DNA from: Oscillospiraceae bacterium | Lineage (GTDB): Bacteria; Bacillota; Clostridia; Oscillospirales; Oscillospiraceae | Reading direction: 5' to 3' | Assembly: GCA_902778285.1 (NCBI GenBank) | Contig: CACYXC010000015.1 | Location: 1 to 35,376, forward strand | Length of the DNA: 35,376 bases | Shown: piece after piece, positions 7,832-14,176 of the stretch | Numbering within the stretch: position 1 is the stretch's first letter | Layout of the letters: every line of letters begins with the position of its first letter | Program-made: the position numbers and the translations under genes | Notes under the pieces: model-generated | What the model was told of the DNA's origin: nothing | What the model saw: only the letters and a program-made list of their open reading frames with translations | Databases searched by the model: none

Positions 7832-8038
7832 GCGCTCCGGAGTCAAGCTGTCGACAAAGTGTCGACATACAGACAGGCCGATTTTATAAACCTTGAATCG
7901 GTTATAAAATTGGCTGAGATTGAACTGCGAGAGGGGAAGCCCATCCCCTCTTCGCAATCTCCCCATGCGTATCCTCACTGGATGTATTGGCATTGTCTTT
8001 GGCTGCGGTCTGACAGTGGAGCGCTGAGCGCTCCGCTG
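7816..8038. repeat. train of hairpins after the GNAT gene
   Basis: At least five stems occur in series. They are 7816-7844 (GACTCCGG outer stem, GCGC inner stem, TGA loop); 7849-7867 (TGTCGACA, loop AAG, TGTCGACA); 7877-7914 (AT-rich stem with one mismatch and one bulge); 7916-7961 (GAGATTG outer stem, AGGGGA inner stem); and 8014-8038 (CAGTGGAGCGC stem, TGA loop). The first and last share the 15-mer GCGCTGAGCGCTCCG, so the block is flanked by matching hairpins. The only frame here (from 7859) lacks a ribosome binding site and runs through the stems. Neither end has a U-tract. Confidence 0.6.
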
Positions 8039-8074
8039 TTTGTTCCAATGGGAGGCGCCCCGCTCTGCAGGCGG

Positions 8075-9799
8075 TCAGTCCGGCCGCTCCTCTCCCAGGA
8101 AAAACGCGTCCAGCGCGCCGAGTCTTACGCTCAGATAGTCCTTCAGAAAGGCGATCTGCCCGTCGAAGCTGTCGCCCGTCTCGACATTGTAGCGCTCGAG
8201 CTCGGGTGAGAAGGGGAAAGGCCAGCGGAAGAAGTCCGTCTCCGCGGAGACGCGCACCTCGGCGGCGTATTCGTCGATCGAGCGCAGGATACCCTGCGGA
8301 TCCTTCTCCTGGCCAAGGAGGATCAGGATCGCGGGACGGTACGTGTGCAGATAGGCCTCCTGCGCCGCCGCCATGAACTCCGCATGCCGCGAGGCCTGCG
8401 TTAACCAGAACCAGTCGAAGATCTGCTCCTGCCCCGCGCTCAGGCGGATGGCCGTCGGATCGCTCTGCGGGAGCCAGACGCCGAGGATGTTGTCCTGATC
8501 CCAGACCGGCCCGGCATAGATCATCGGATCGACCGAATCCGCGTCCTTGTAGAAATAGCTGTACTGCCCGTCGTAGTCGTCCAGCACCTCTGCCATCAGG
8601 TATTTGTTGACAAAGGAGGGCAGATCCAGCAGCTCCGTATAATGCCGCCCGGAGGCGGGATCGACGCCGTCCGCGCTGAAGAGCGCATCCTCGAGCTGCT
8701 GCACGAGCGCGGAGAGATACTGCATCTGCGTCAGGCTGAGATATTTCGGCTCCTGCACCGTAAAGACACAGCCGCGGCTCGTCACGAAGGCGCTCGCCTC
8801 GGTGGCGTAGCGCCGCGGGACATTGATCTGGAACAGATAGCCGCCCGTCAGATCCTCCGGCAGCACGGGCAGCTCAAAGAACTTCCGCGCGCCGGGCGCG
8901 TATTCGGGATCGCCCAGAGCGGGCAGCCCGGCGAAGTCGAGCCCCGGATTCAGATCCTTGACCGCTTTCTCCAGATCGGTGATCGGCAGGCGGGTCTCTC
9001 GCTCCTCCTGCTTTTCCGAGAGCAGATAGCTCCCCCTGTACTCGCCGTTGACATACAGATCCACCGGCTGTGTGTACGGGGTATAGACGAAGGCCCCGCT
9101 GCAGCGCGCCAGATCCATGGCCAGCGTCGTGCGGATCTGGGCGCGGTCGAGGATGTTTGCCAGCAGGACCCAGGTCTTGTTCTTTCGCGGCCCCGCGAGC
9201 GCGGCGCTCTTTGCCAGCTTGATCTGGTAGGGCTTCTTCTCGTAGTTGAAGGTCGCGTTGCCTCTGGCCCGGATCGCGCTCAGCTCTCCCTGATACAGCA
9301 CGCCGCCCTCCGCGTCCGTCATCAGCAGCGCGCCGGGTTCCCGATAGCTCTTGTCGGCGTGGATGGCCTCGCTGCTCCCGCTCTCCGTATCCAGGAAGAG
9401 AACGGGCAGACCGCCGGTCTGACGCAGCTCGATCGTGATCGCCTCGCGCCCCTCTGGCAGGACTTGGGTCCTCGCGTTCGCCGCGAGCGCGATCGCATCG
9501 CCGCTGTGATAGCTCCTGCCGCCGATCTGCACGCTCCCGACGCCCGTCAGCATGAGGCGCAGCGCGGAGGCGTCCCAGTACCCGGGGATCACGAAGCCGT
9601 ATCCGCTCTCGTCCGGAAGACGGAAGCCTCGGATCTGCCGGTCGAAGGCGGCGCCGTCTCCGGCGCGTCCGTCAGCCAGAAGGATCTCAAAGGGCGGTGC
9701 AGATGACGCCGCCGGCTCAGCGGCGGCGTCAGGCAGGCTCGCAGTCAGCAGGATCGCCGCGAGCAGAAGGCAGATATTCCGGAATCGTGTTCTTTTCAT
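8075..9799 (-). CDS. cotH: CotH kinase family protein, exported
   Basis: A 574-residue protein with an N-terminal signal peptide (hydrophobic core about 8-21, Ala-rich cleavage region near 25-28). The CotH domain covers most of the rest: RARGNATF (177-184) followed by KKPYQIKL, WVLLANILDRAQIR (210-223), YVNGEYRGSYLLSEK (249-263) and GPVWDQD (430-436) match the nucleotide-binding and metal-binding blocks of this atypical kinase family. In Bacillus CotH phosphorylates spore coat proteins; many Clostridia carry exported homologues of unknown target, sometimes with cell-wall or cellulosome links. It lies 28 bp downstream of the dCMP deaminase gene, probably cotranscribed. The ribosome binding site (CAGGGAC) is weak. 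Confidence 0.85.
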   Translation of the reverse strand: MKRTRFRNICLLLAAILLTASLPDAAAEPAASSAPPFEILLADGRAGDGAAFDRQIRGFRLPDESGYGFVIPGYWDASALRLMLTGVGSVQIGGRSYHSGDAIALAANARTQVLPEGREAITIELRQTGGLPVLFLDTESGSSEAIHADKSYREPGALLMTDAEGGVLYQGELSAIRARGNATFNYEKKPYQIKLAKSAALAGPRKNKTWVLLANILDRAQIRTTLAMDLARCSGAFVYTPYTQPVDLYVNGEYRGSYLLSEKQEERETRLPITDLEKAVKDLNPGLDFAGLPALGDPEYAPGARKFFELPVLPEDLTGGYLFQINVPRRYATEASAFVTSRGCVFTVQEPKYLSLTQMQYLSALVQQLEDALFSADGVDPASGRHYTELLDLPSFVNKYLMAEVLDDYDGQYSYFYKDADSVDPMIYAGPVWDQDNILGVWLPQSDPTAIRLSAGQEQIFDWFWLTQASRHAEFMAAAQEAYLHTYRPAILILLGQEKDPQGILRSIDEYAAEVRVSAETDFFRWPFPFSPELERYNVETGDSFDGQIAFLKDYLSVRLGALDAFFLGEERPD

Positions 9800-9827
9800 G
9801 GCGGGTCCCTGTGCAGGAAGCGGGTCC

Positions 9828-10328
9828 TCAGCGCGTTCCGTTCTCCCCGATCCAGATGATGCTGTCGTCGTTCTCGATCCAGTCGCTGACGGGGATGGTG
9901 CGGTAGTTCTTCTCGTCCACGCGGATGACGATCTTCTCGATGCCGGCGTTGATGATCTGCCGCTTGCACATGGAGCAGCTCATGGCGTCCGGCAGCAGCT
10001 CGCCCGTCTTGGCGTCGCGCCCCACGAGATAGATCGTGGCGCCGATCATGTCCCGCCGGGGGGCGGAGATGATGGCGTTGGCCTCGGCGTGGACGCTGCG
10101 GCAGAGCTCGTAGCGCTCGCCGGAGGGGATGTGCAGGTTTTCGCGGTTGCAGAAGCCCAGGTCGGTGCAGTTGCGGCGGCCGCGCGGCGCGCCGTTGTAG
10201 CCGGTGGAGATGATCTCGTCGTTGCGTACGATGATGGCGCCGTATTTGCGGCGCAGGCAGGTGGAGCGCTCCAGAACGGAGTCGGCGATGTCGAGATAGT
10301 AATTCTGTTTGCTGGTGCGGCTGTCCAT
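9828..10328 (-). CDS. dCMP deaminase / ComEB-like cytidine deaminase
   Basis: A 166-residue zinc deaminase converting dCMP to dUMP for thymidylate synthesis. The catalytic HAEAN motif (His80, Glu82) and the second zinc motif CSMC (Cys118, Cys121) are present. TGYNGAPRG near 42-50 fits the nucleotide-binding loop. Cys54, Cys60 and Cys76 may form the extra structural zinc site seen in some dCMP deaminases. The start at 10328 is chosen because AAGGGAG lies 10 nt upstream; the frame extends to 10391 but that would precede the transcription start. It is first gene of an operon with the CotH gene. Confidence 0.88.
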   Translation of the reverse strand: MDSRTSKQNYYLDIADSVLERSTCLRRKYGAIIVRNDEIISTGYNGAPRGRRNCTDLGFCNRENLHIPSGERYELCRSVHAEANAIISAPRRDMIGATIYLVGRDAKTGELLPDAMSCSMCKRQIINAGIEKIVIRVDEKNYRTIPVSDWIENDDSIIWIGENGTR

Positions 10329-10362
10329 AAGGCTTCTCCCTTCTCGTTCCGTCTTTTTGTCT

Positions 10363-10391
10363 ATCTTATCCCAGCCGCCTCCCGCCGTCAA
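10363..10391 (-). promoter_or_regulatory. promoter of the dCMP deaminase-cotH operon
   Basis: On the minus strand TTGACG (10386-10391), 17 bp, TAAGAT (10363-10368). The MITE-like element copy 2 begins only 13 bp upstream of the -35 box. Confidence 0.65.
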
Positions 10392-10404
10392 GCGGGAGAA
10401 TGAT

Positions 10405-10574
10405 TATAATGATTATCGGATGGCGAAATCAATCGAGGATTCGATTGATTTCGCTGCCAAACAACAAGTTTGGCAGCGAATGATTCTTTGAATCATTCGC
10501 CCGGCTGTTTTGCTGCGCCGCAAAGCGGCGCGGCGAAAAGCTTTTTGGCTTTTCGCCATCCTATAGTCATTATA
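10405..10574. mobile_element. MITE-like palindromic element, copy 2
   Basis: A 170-bp second copy of the element at 5909-6071, in the same orientation and nearly identical inside. The main difference is a 7-nt insertion before the GC-rich hairpin. The 24-bp terminal inverted repeats match at 22 positions, better than in copy 1, which fits a younger or less decayed copy. It sits in the divergent region between the dCMP deaminase and queH promoters. Another imperfect hairpin (GCAGTTTTGCT... near 10590-10615) follows outside the right end. Confidence 0.82.
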
Positions 10575-10680
10575 TGGCAATACTGCGGAGCAGTTTTGCT
10601 GAGCAGCAAAGCTGCCCGGCATTCTTGCGCACAAGTTCAAGATTCTTCCAAAATCTGTAGCTTTTTTCTGCCTGCTATGT

Positions 10681-10692
10681 TACAATACAAAT
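10681..10692 (+). promoter_or_regulatory. -10 box of queH, implying a leaderless transcript
   Basis: TACAAT (10681-10686, in the context TGTTACAAT) ends 6 nt before the queH ATG, so transcription would begin at or within a base or two of the start codon. The -35 region (about 10658-10663, TAGCTT) is weak. No Shine-Dalgarno sequence precedes the ATG. Confidence 0.45.
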
Positions 10693-11325
10693 ATGAAAAA
10701 TCGAAACTATCAAAAAGAGCTGGACCGCATCATCGAAAGGCTGGACGGCGCGCGGCCCCGCCTGCTGCTGCACAGCTGCTGCGGCATCTGCTCGGCACCC
10801 GTGCTGGAGTATCTGACGCGGTACTTTGACGTGACGCTTTTGTGGTACAACCCCAATCTCTACCCCGAGGCGGAGTTCGACCGGCGTTTTCAGACCCTGC
10901 GGGAGATGCTCGACAAGCTGGGCTTCGCCGACAAGGTCTCCGTCCTGGCCGAGCCCTGGCGGCACGAGGACTATGAGGGCGTCGTCAAGGGTCTGGAGGA
11001 GGAGCCGGAGGGCGGCGCGCGCTGCACCGAATGCTTCCGGCTGCGCCTGCGGGAGTGCGCCGAACTGGCCGCCCGGCACGGCTTTGACTATTTCTGCACC
11101 ACGCTGACGCTCTCGCGCCACAAGGACGAACAGCGCATCAACGCCCTGGGCGAGGAGCTCGGCCGCGCCGCGCTCGTTCGCTGGCTGCCCTCGGATTTCA
11201 AGAAGCAGGGCCGCGAGATGCGCTCGACGGAGCTGGCCGAGCAGTACGGCCTCTACCGCCAGCTCTACTGCGGCTGTGAGTACTCCCTGCGCAGGCGGGA
11301 GACGCACGGGCAGGAGCAGAGCTGA
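10693..11325 (+). CDS. queH: epoxyqueuosine reductase QueH
   Basis: A 210-residue cytosolic enzyme for the last step of queuosine tRNA modification, reduction of epoxyqueuosine to queuosine. It is the QueH (former DUF208) type, not the cobalamin enzyme QueG. Visible family motifs are LLLHSCCGICS (Cys29, Cys30), the CTEC pair (Cys111, Cys114), TTLTLSRHKD, and LYCGCEYS (Cys193, Cys195); the Cys residues supply the Fe-S cluster and adjacent metal site described for QueH. The ATG at 10693 has no ribosome binding site and lies directly after a -10 box, and no alternative start occurs before the CC motif. galU follows 48 bp later with its own AAAGGAG. Confidence 0.93.
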   Translation: MKNRNYQKELDRIIERLDGARPRLLLHSCCGICSAPVLEYLTRYFDVTLLWYNPNLYPEAEFDRRFQTLREMLDKLGFADKVSVLAEPWRHEDYEGVVKGLEEEPEGGARCTECFRLRLRECAELAARHGFDYFCTTLTLSRHKDEQRINALGEELGRAALVRWLPSDFKKQGREMRSTELAEQYGLYRQLYCGCEYSLRRRETHGQEQS

Positions 11326-11373
11326 GGAAAAAACGGATCGCGCCGCCGTTCGGCGCCGAAAGGAGCATTTCCC

Positions 11374-12255
11374 ATGAAAGTCCGCAAGGCGATCATCCCC
11401 GCGGCGGGCCTCGGTACGCGCCTGCTGCCCAACACCAAGAGCATCCCCAAGGAGATGCTGCCCCTGGTGGACAAGCCCGTCCTCCAGTACATCGTGGAGG
11501 AGGCCGTCTCCGCCGGCGTCGAGGAGATCCTGATCATCACCAACCGCGGCAAATCCCCCATCGAGGACTATTTCGACTACGCCCCCGATCTCGAGGAGCG
11601 CCTGCTGAAGGACGGCAAGGAGAAGGAGGCCGAGACGGTCCGCAGGGTGGCCGACATGGCCGACGTGTATTTCCTGCGCCAGAAGGAGACCAAGGGTCTC
11701 GGGCACGCCGTCTGGCGGGCCAAGAGCTTTGTGCGCAACGAGCCCTTCGGCATCCTGCTGGGCGACGATATCATGCTCGGGCGCAAGCCCGTACTCAAGC
11801 AGCTGGTCGAGGCGGCCGAGGCCAACGACTGCAGCGCCGTCGCCATCCATCAGGTGCCGGACGAGCTGATCGTCAAGTACTCCTCCGTCAAGCTCGAGGA
11901 GCCGCGGGGCGAGCGCGTCTTCCGCATCAGCGACATGAACGAGAAGCCCACCTTGTCGGAGAAGCTCTCGGACTACGCGATCCTCGGCCGCTACGTGCTG
12001 ACGCCCGCGATCTTTGACATTCTGGAGCATACCGCCCCCGGCCGCAACAACGAGATCCAGCTGACCGACGGCATGAAGGAGCTGGTGCAGCACGAGACCA
12101 TGGTCGGCGTGGACTTTGAGGGCCGCCGCTACGACACCGGCAACCTGACCGGCTATCTCGAGGCCATCATCGATTTCGCGCTGCAGAATGAGGAGGCCGG
12201 CCCCTGGCTGCGCCAGTTCATCCTCGACAAGGCGGAACTTCTTAAAAAAACTTGA
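11374..12255 (+). CDS. galU: UTP-glucose-1-phosphate uridylyltransferase
   Basis: A 293-residue cytosolic enzyme making UDP-glucose from UTP and glucose-1-phosphate, the precursor for surface polysaccharides and glycolipids. The N-terminal nucleotide-binding loop AAGLGTRLLPNTKSIPKEML (10-29) followed by PLVDKPVLQYIVEEA is diagnostic for GalU. FGILLGDDIM holds the metal-binding Asp region, and EIQLTDGM and YDTGNLTGYLEA near the C-terminus are also typical. Length fits the family (about 290). Start ATG 11374 follows GAAAGGAG. It could be cotranscribed with queH; no terminator lies between. No terminator follows either: the thiT promoter begins within the stop codon region. Confidence 0.96.
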   Translation: MKVRKAIIPAAGLGTRLLPNTKSIPKEMLPLVDKPVLQYIVEEAVSAGVEEILIITNRGKSPIEDYFDYAPDLEERLLKDGKEKEAETVRRVADMADVYFLRQKETKGLGHAVWRAKSFVRNEPFGILLGDDIMLGRKPVLKQLVEAAEANDCSAVAIHQVPDELIVKYSSVKLEEPRGERVFRISDMNEKPTLSEKLSDYAILGRYVLTPAIFDILEHTAPGRNNEIQLTDGMKELVQHETMVGVDFEGRRYDTGNLTGYLEAIIDFALQNEEAGPWLRQFILDKAELLKKT

Positions 12256-12280
12256 CTTTCGTCCCGCAGCCGTCTACAAT
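12252..12280 (+). promoter_or_regulatory. promoter of the TPP riboswitch-thiT transcript
   Basis: TTGACT (12252-12257), 17 bp, TACAAT (12275-12280). The predicted start (about 12287) falls right at the first copy of the duplicated riboswitch 5' segment. The -35 box overlaps the galU stop codon. Confidence 0.75.
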
Positions 12281-12288
12281 ACATATGT

Positions 12289-12326
12289 CAATTGAACAAG
12301 GGGCGCTGGGTATTCCCGGCTGAGAC
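12289..12326 (+). repeat. duplicated 5' part of the TPP riboswitch (orphan copy)
   Basis: These 38 nt match 12445-12482 at 37 positions (one C/T difference). They contain the GGGGCGCTGGGTATTCCCGG and CTGAGA parts of the aptamer, but the 3' half is absent, so this copy cannot form a TPP-binding pocket on its own. It lies at the 5' end of the predicted transcript. Confidence 0.9.
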
Positions 12327-12331
12327 TCGTC

Positions 12332-12428
12332 AGAACAACACCATAAGGTCATATGACCGCGCAAGCGCGGCCACATCGACCGATGGTATTGTTCTTCCTC
12401 TCAAAATCAAAGCTATGCTTTGATTTTG
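12332..12428. repeat. hairpin-rich insert inside the riboswitch leader
   Basis: The 118 bp between the two riboswitch copies (12327-12444) are mostly palindromes. An outer 13-bp inverted repeat AGAACAACACCAT / ATGGTATTGTTCT (12332-12344 and 12383-12395, one mismatch) encloses GGTCATATGACC (12347-12358), CCGCGCAAGCGCGG (12357-12370) and CATCGACCGATG (12374-12385). A separate perfect 12-bp hairpin, CAAAATCAAAGC with loop TAT, occupies 12402-12428. There is no ORF. The layout resembles the two MITE-like copies, but the sequence is different. Confidence 0.75.
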
Positions 12429-12454
12429 CCCTTTTCCCTGGCAGCAATTGAATA

Positions 12455-12541
12455 AGGGGCGCTGGGTATTCCCGGCTGAGACAGAGTAATGGAGCTCTGA
12501 AACCCTGGAACCTGATCCGGGTAATGCCGGCGTAGGAAGCA
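12455..12541 (+). promoter_or_regulatory. TPP (THI-box) riboswitch aptamer
   Basis: Contains the conserved THI-box blocks in order: GGGGCGC, then GGCTGAGA, then AACCC, then ACCTGATCCGGGTAATGCCG and GCGTAGGAAGC. The optional P3 region is short (CAGAGTAATGGAGCTCTG, 12482-12499, itself a hairpin). It precedes thiT, whose product imports thiamine, the expected regulon. Binding of thiamine pyrophosphate should lower thiT expression. Confidence 0.95.
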
Positions 12542-12543
12542 CC

Positions 12544-12616
12544 AATGCATTTATGGCAGGTTCACGTTTTGTGGGCCTGCCCTATTGCATTCCTGCCTCC
12601 AAAAAAGAAAAGGAGG
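12544..12616 (+). promoter_or_regulatory. candidate expression platform of the TPP riboswitch
   Basis: One GGCAGG (12555-12560) can pair with either of two CCTGCC copies (12576-12581 or 12592-12597). Flanking AATGCA (12544-12549) and TGCATT (12586-12591) extend the first pairing. CCTCC (12596-12600) is complementary to the thiT Shine-Dalgarno GGAGG (12612-12616) and overlaps the second CCTGCC. No U-tract follows any stem, so translational control by hiding the ribosome binding site is more likely than termination. The pairing is read by eye. Confidence 0.5.
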
Positions 12617-12626
12617 AAACTGAAAA

Positions 12627-13184
12627 ATGAAAAAGAATCTCACGCTCCGCGCGCTGACCGAGGGCGCCATCTTTGTGGCGCTGGCCTGGCTGATCGGCTA
12701 TCTCAAGCTTTTTGAGCTGCCGCAGGGCGGCTCGATCAATCTGGCCATGCTGCCCATCTTCATCTACTGCGCCCGCTGGGGCTTCGGGCCGGGCATGCTG
12801 GCGAGCTTCGTATACAGCCTGCTCAAGCTGATGCTCGACGGCGCCTACGCCTGGGGCTGGCAGTCCATGCTGGGCGACTATATCGTGGCCTTCACCGTAC
12901 TCGGCCTCGCCGGTCTGTTTTATAAGCGGTATTACGGCTTCTTTACCGGCACCGTCGTGGGCTCCCTGGCCCGCTTCCTCGTCCACTATCTGGTGGGCGT
13001 GTGGGTCTGGGGCGAGTACATGCCCGAGAGCTTCTTCGGCATGACCATGACCACCCCCTGGTTCTACTCCTTCCTCTATAACGGCAGCTTCATGCTCATC
13101 GACATGGTGCTCTGCCTCGTCATCGGCGCGCTGCTGTGGAAGCCCATGGGCAAATACCTCCGCGGTGAGGACCTGAAACAGTAA
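12627..13184 (+). CDS. thiT: thiamine transporter ThiT (ECF S component)
   Basis: A 185-residue integral membrane protein with about six helices, the thiamine-binding S component of an ECF-type importer. It shares the EcfA/EcfA'/EcfT energising module, which is not in this window. INLAMLPIFIYCARWGFGPGM (about 36-56) and the Trp-rich loop LDGAYAWGWQSMLGDY are typical of ThiT/YuaJ; LVHYLVGVWVWGEYMP lies in the binding region. The length fits the family (about 190). AGGAGG lies 10 nt upstream of ATG 12627. The TPP riboswitch immediately upstream independently supports the function. Confidence 0.93.
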   Translation: MKKNLTLRALTEGAIFVALAWLIGYLKLFELPQGGSINLAMLPIFIYCARWGFGPGMLASFVYSLLKLMLDGAYAWGWQSMLGDYIVAFTVLGLAGLFYKRYYGFFTGTVVGSLARFLVHYLVGVWVWGEYMPESFFGMTMTTPWFYSFLYNGSFMLIDMVLCLVIGALLWKPMGKYLRGEDLKQ

Positions 13185-13190
13185 TTTTTC

Positions 13191-13220
13191 TTGACAAGCC
13201 CGGCTTTTGTACGCTATAAT
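13191..13220 (+). promoter_or_regulatory. rpmH-rnpA promoter
   Basis: Consensus TTGACA (13191-13196), 18 bp, consensus TATAAT (13215-13220): the strongest promoter in the window, as expected for a ribosomal protein gene. The -10 box directly touches the following terminator hairpin. Confidence 0.85.
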
Positions 13221-13255
13221 AGCCACTCGGCACCCCTGTGTGCCGAGTGGCTTTT
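13221..13255 (+). terminator. thiT terminator overlapping the rpmH transcription start
   Basis: Perfect 13-bp stem AGCCACTCGGCAC / GTGCCGAGTGGCT with loop CCCTGT, then TTTT. Transcripts reading in from thiT would carry the whole stem. Transcripts from the rpmH promoter start near 13227, inside the left arm, so they carry only the inner 7-8 bp, forming a hairpin at their 5' end and escaping termination. Confidence 0.7.
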
Positions 13256-13350
13256 CCCTGTCAACTACTTCGCCCCGCCCCGGCGGGACGATGTTGAGTA
13301 GCCGGGCCCCTCCCGGGCTCCGGCAGAAATAAACGAAAGGAGAACGAGAC

Positions 13351-13485
13351 ATGCTTCGTACCTACCAGCCCAAGAAGCTCCAGCGCAAGAAAGAGCACGG
13401 CTTCCGCAAGAGAATGAAGACCGCCAACGGCCGCAAGGTCCTCGCCCGCCGCAGAGCCAAGGGCAGAGCCAAGCTCAGCTACTGA
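13351..13485 (+). CDS. rpmH: 50S ribosomal protein L34
   Basis: A 44-residue, strongly basic ribosomal protein, [20 protein letters not shown] at the start and ending [13 protein letters not shown], the standard L34 pattern (YQP, HGFRKRM, GR.VL..RR.KGR..L). AAAGGAG lies upstream of ATG 13351. It is first gene of the conserved rpmH-rnpA-yidD-yidC-khpB cluster. In most Firmicutes dnaA and oriC lie just upstream of rpmH, but here thiT and galU do. Confidence 0.97.
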   Translation: MLRTYQPKKLQRKKEHGFRKRMKTANGRKVLARRRAKGRAKLSY

Positions 13486-13528
13486 TCCGGGAGCACCCCG
13501 TGAGCAGGAAGCGTTCATATTGATTTTC

Positions 13529-13548
13529 AGGCCGGAGCGATCCGGCCT
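13529..13548 (+). other. rpmH-rnpA intergenic hairpin
   Basis: Perfect 8-bp stem AGGCCGGA / TCCGGCCT closed by a GCGA tetraloop of the stable GNRA type, with no U-tract. It may be a processing or stability element that separates abundant rpmH mRNA from rnpA. Confidence 0.5.
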
Positions 13549-13575
13549 TGAGGTGTTTGTGTCGAGGTCTGCCGC

Positions 13576-13923
13576 GTGAAGGTCCGCTATACGTTAAAAA
13601 AGAATTCTGACTTCCGCCGGCTCTACGCAAAAGGCAAAAGCGCGGTCAATCCCTTTCTGGTCGTCTACTGCCGCCGCAACCGCGAGGGCGTCAACCGGCT
13701 GGGCTACACCGTGTCCGTAAAGCTCGGGCACGCCGTGGTCCGCAACCGGGTGCGCCGCCGCCTGCGGGAGATCGTCCGCCTCAATTCCCCGAAGCTCAAA
13801 AGCGGCTGGGATATTGTGGTGGTCGCCCGCTCGCGCTGCGTGGACGCGGAATACCGCCGGCTGGAGAGGGCATTTCTCCAGGCATGCACCAAGCTGGGCC
13901 TGATGCGGGAGGCGGAGGAATGA
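13576..13923 (+). CDS. rnpA: ribonuclease P protein component
   Basis: A 115-residue basic protein that binds RNase P RNA and helps mature tRNA 5' ends. The RNR signature [10 protein letters not shown] is at 56-65; [16 protein letters not shown] and [13 protein letters not shown] are also typical. The start is GTG at 13576, with GAGG 8 nt upstream; GTG starts are common for rnpA. The stop overlaps the yidD ATG (ATGA), so translation is coupled. Confidence 0.96.
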   Translation: MKVRYTLKKNSDFRRLYAKGKSAVNPFLVVYCRRNREGVNRLGYTVSVKLGHAVVRNRVRRRLREIVRLNSPKLKSGWDIVVVARSRCVDAEYRRLERAFLQACTKLGLMREAEE

Positions 13924-14138
13924 AACATCTTCTGCTCGCCGCGATCCGCTTTTACCGGCGGCACATTTCGCCCCGTCGGGCGCCCTGTTGCCGCTTTACC
14001 CCCACCTGCTCACAATACGCGCTCGAGGCCATCGAAAAATACGGCGCCCTGAAGGGCGGCTGGATGGCCCTGCGCCGCATCTGCTGCTGCCATCCCTTCT
14101 ATCACGGGAAGCGCGGCATCTATGACCCCGTACCCTGA
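13920..14138 (+). CDS. yidD: membrane protein insertion efficiency factor YidD
   Basis: A 72-residue protein, probably membrane-associated through an N-terminal amphipathic helix, that assists YidC-dependent insertion. It has the family pattern [20 protein letters not shown], then [15 protein letters not shown] and GIYDPVP at the end. The ATG at 13920 overlaps the rnpA stop; an upstream in-frame Met at 13884 would lie inside rnpA and is not supported. yidC follows 38 bp later. Confidence 0.94.
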   Translation: MKHLLLAAIRFYRRHISPRRAPCCRFTPTCSQYALEAIEKYGALKGGWMALRRICCCHPFYHGKRGIYDPVP

Positions 14139-14176
14139 CCGGTACGATCTACCCTAACAATACAGAGGAGTAAACT

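Noticed and set aside
7859-8209. 116-codon frame starting in the hairpin train after the GNAT gene
   Set aside because: Starts at a GTG inside a palindrome without Shine-Dalgarno, spans the stems and then runs antisense through the end of the CotH gene.
11265-11373. Riboswitch or terminator between queH and galU
   Set aside because: No stem with U-tract or known aptamer consensus in the 48-bp gap; queH and galU may be cotranscribed.
13255-13350. Replication origin (oriC) upstream of rpmH
   Set aside because: No cluster of DnaA boxes (TTATNCACA) and no dnaA gene; the 96 bp hold only the rpmH leader.
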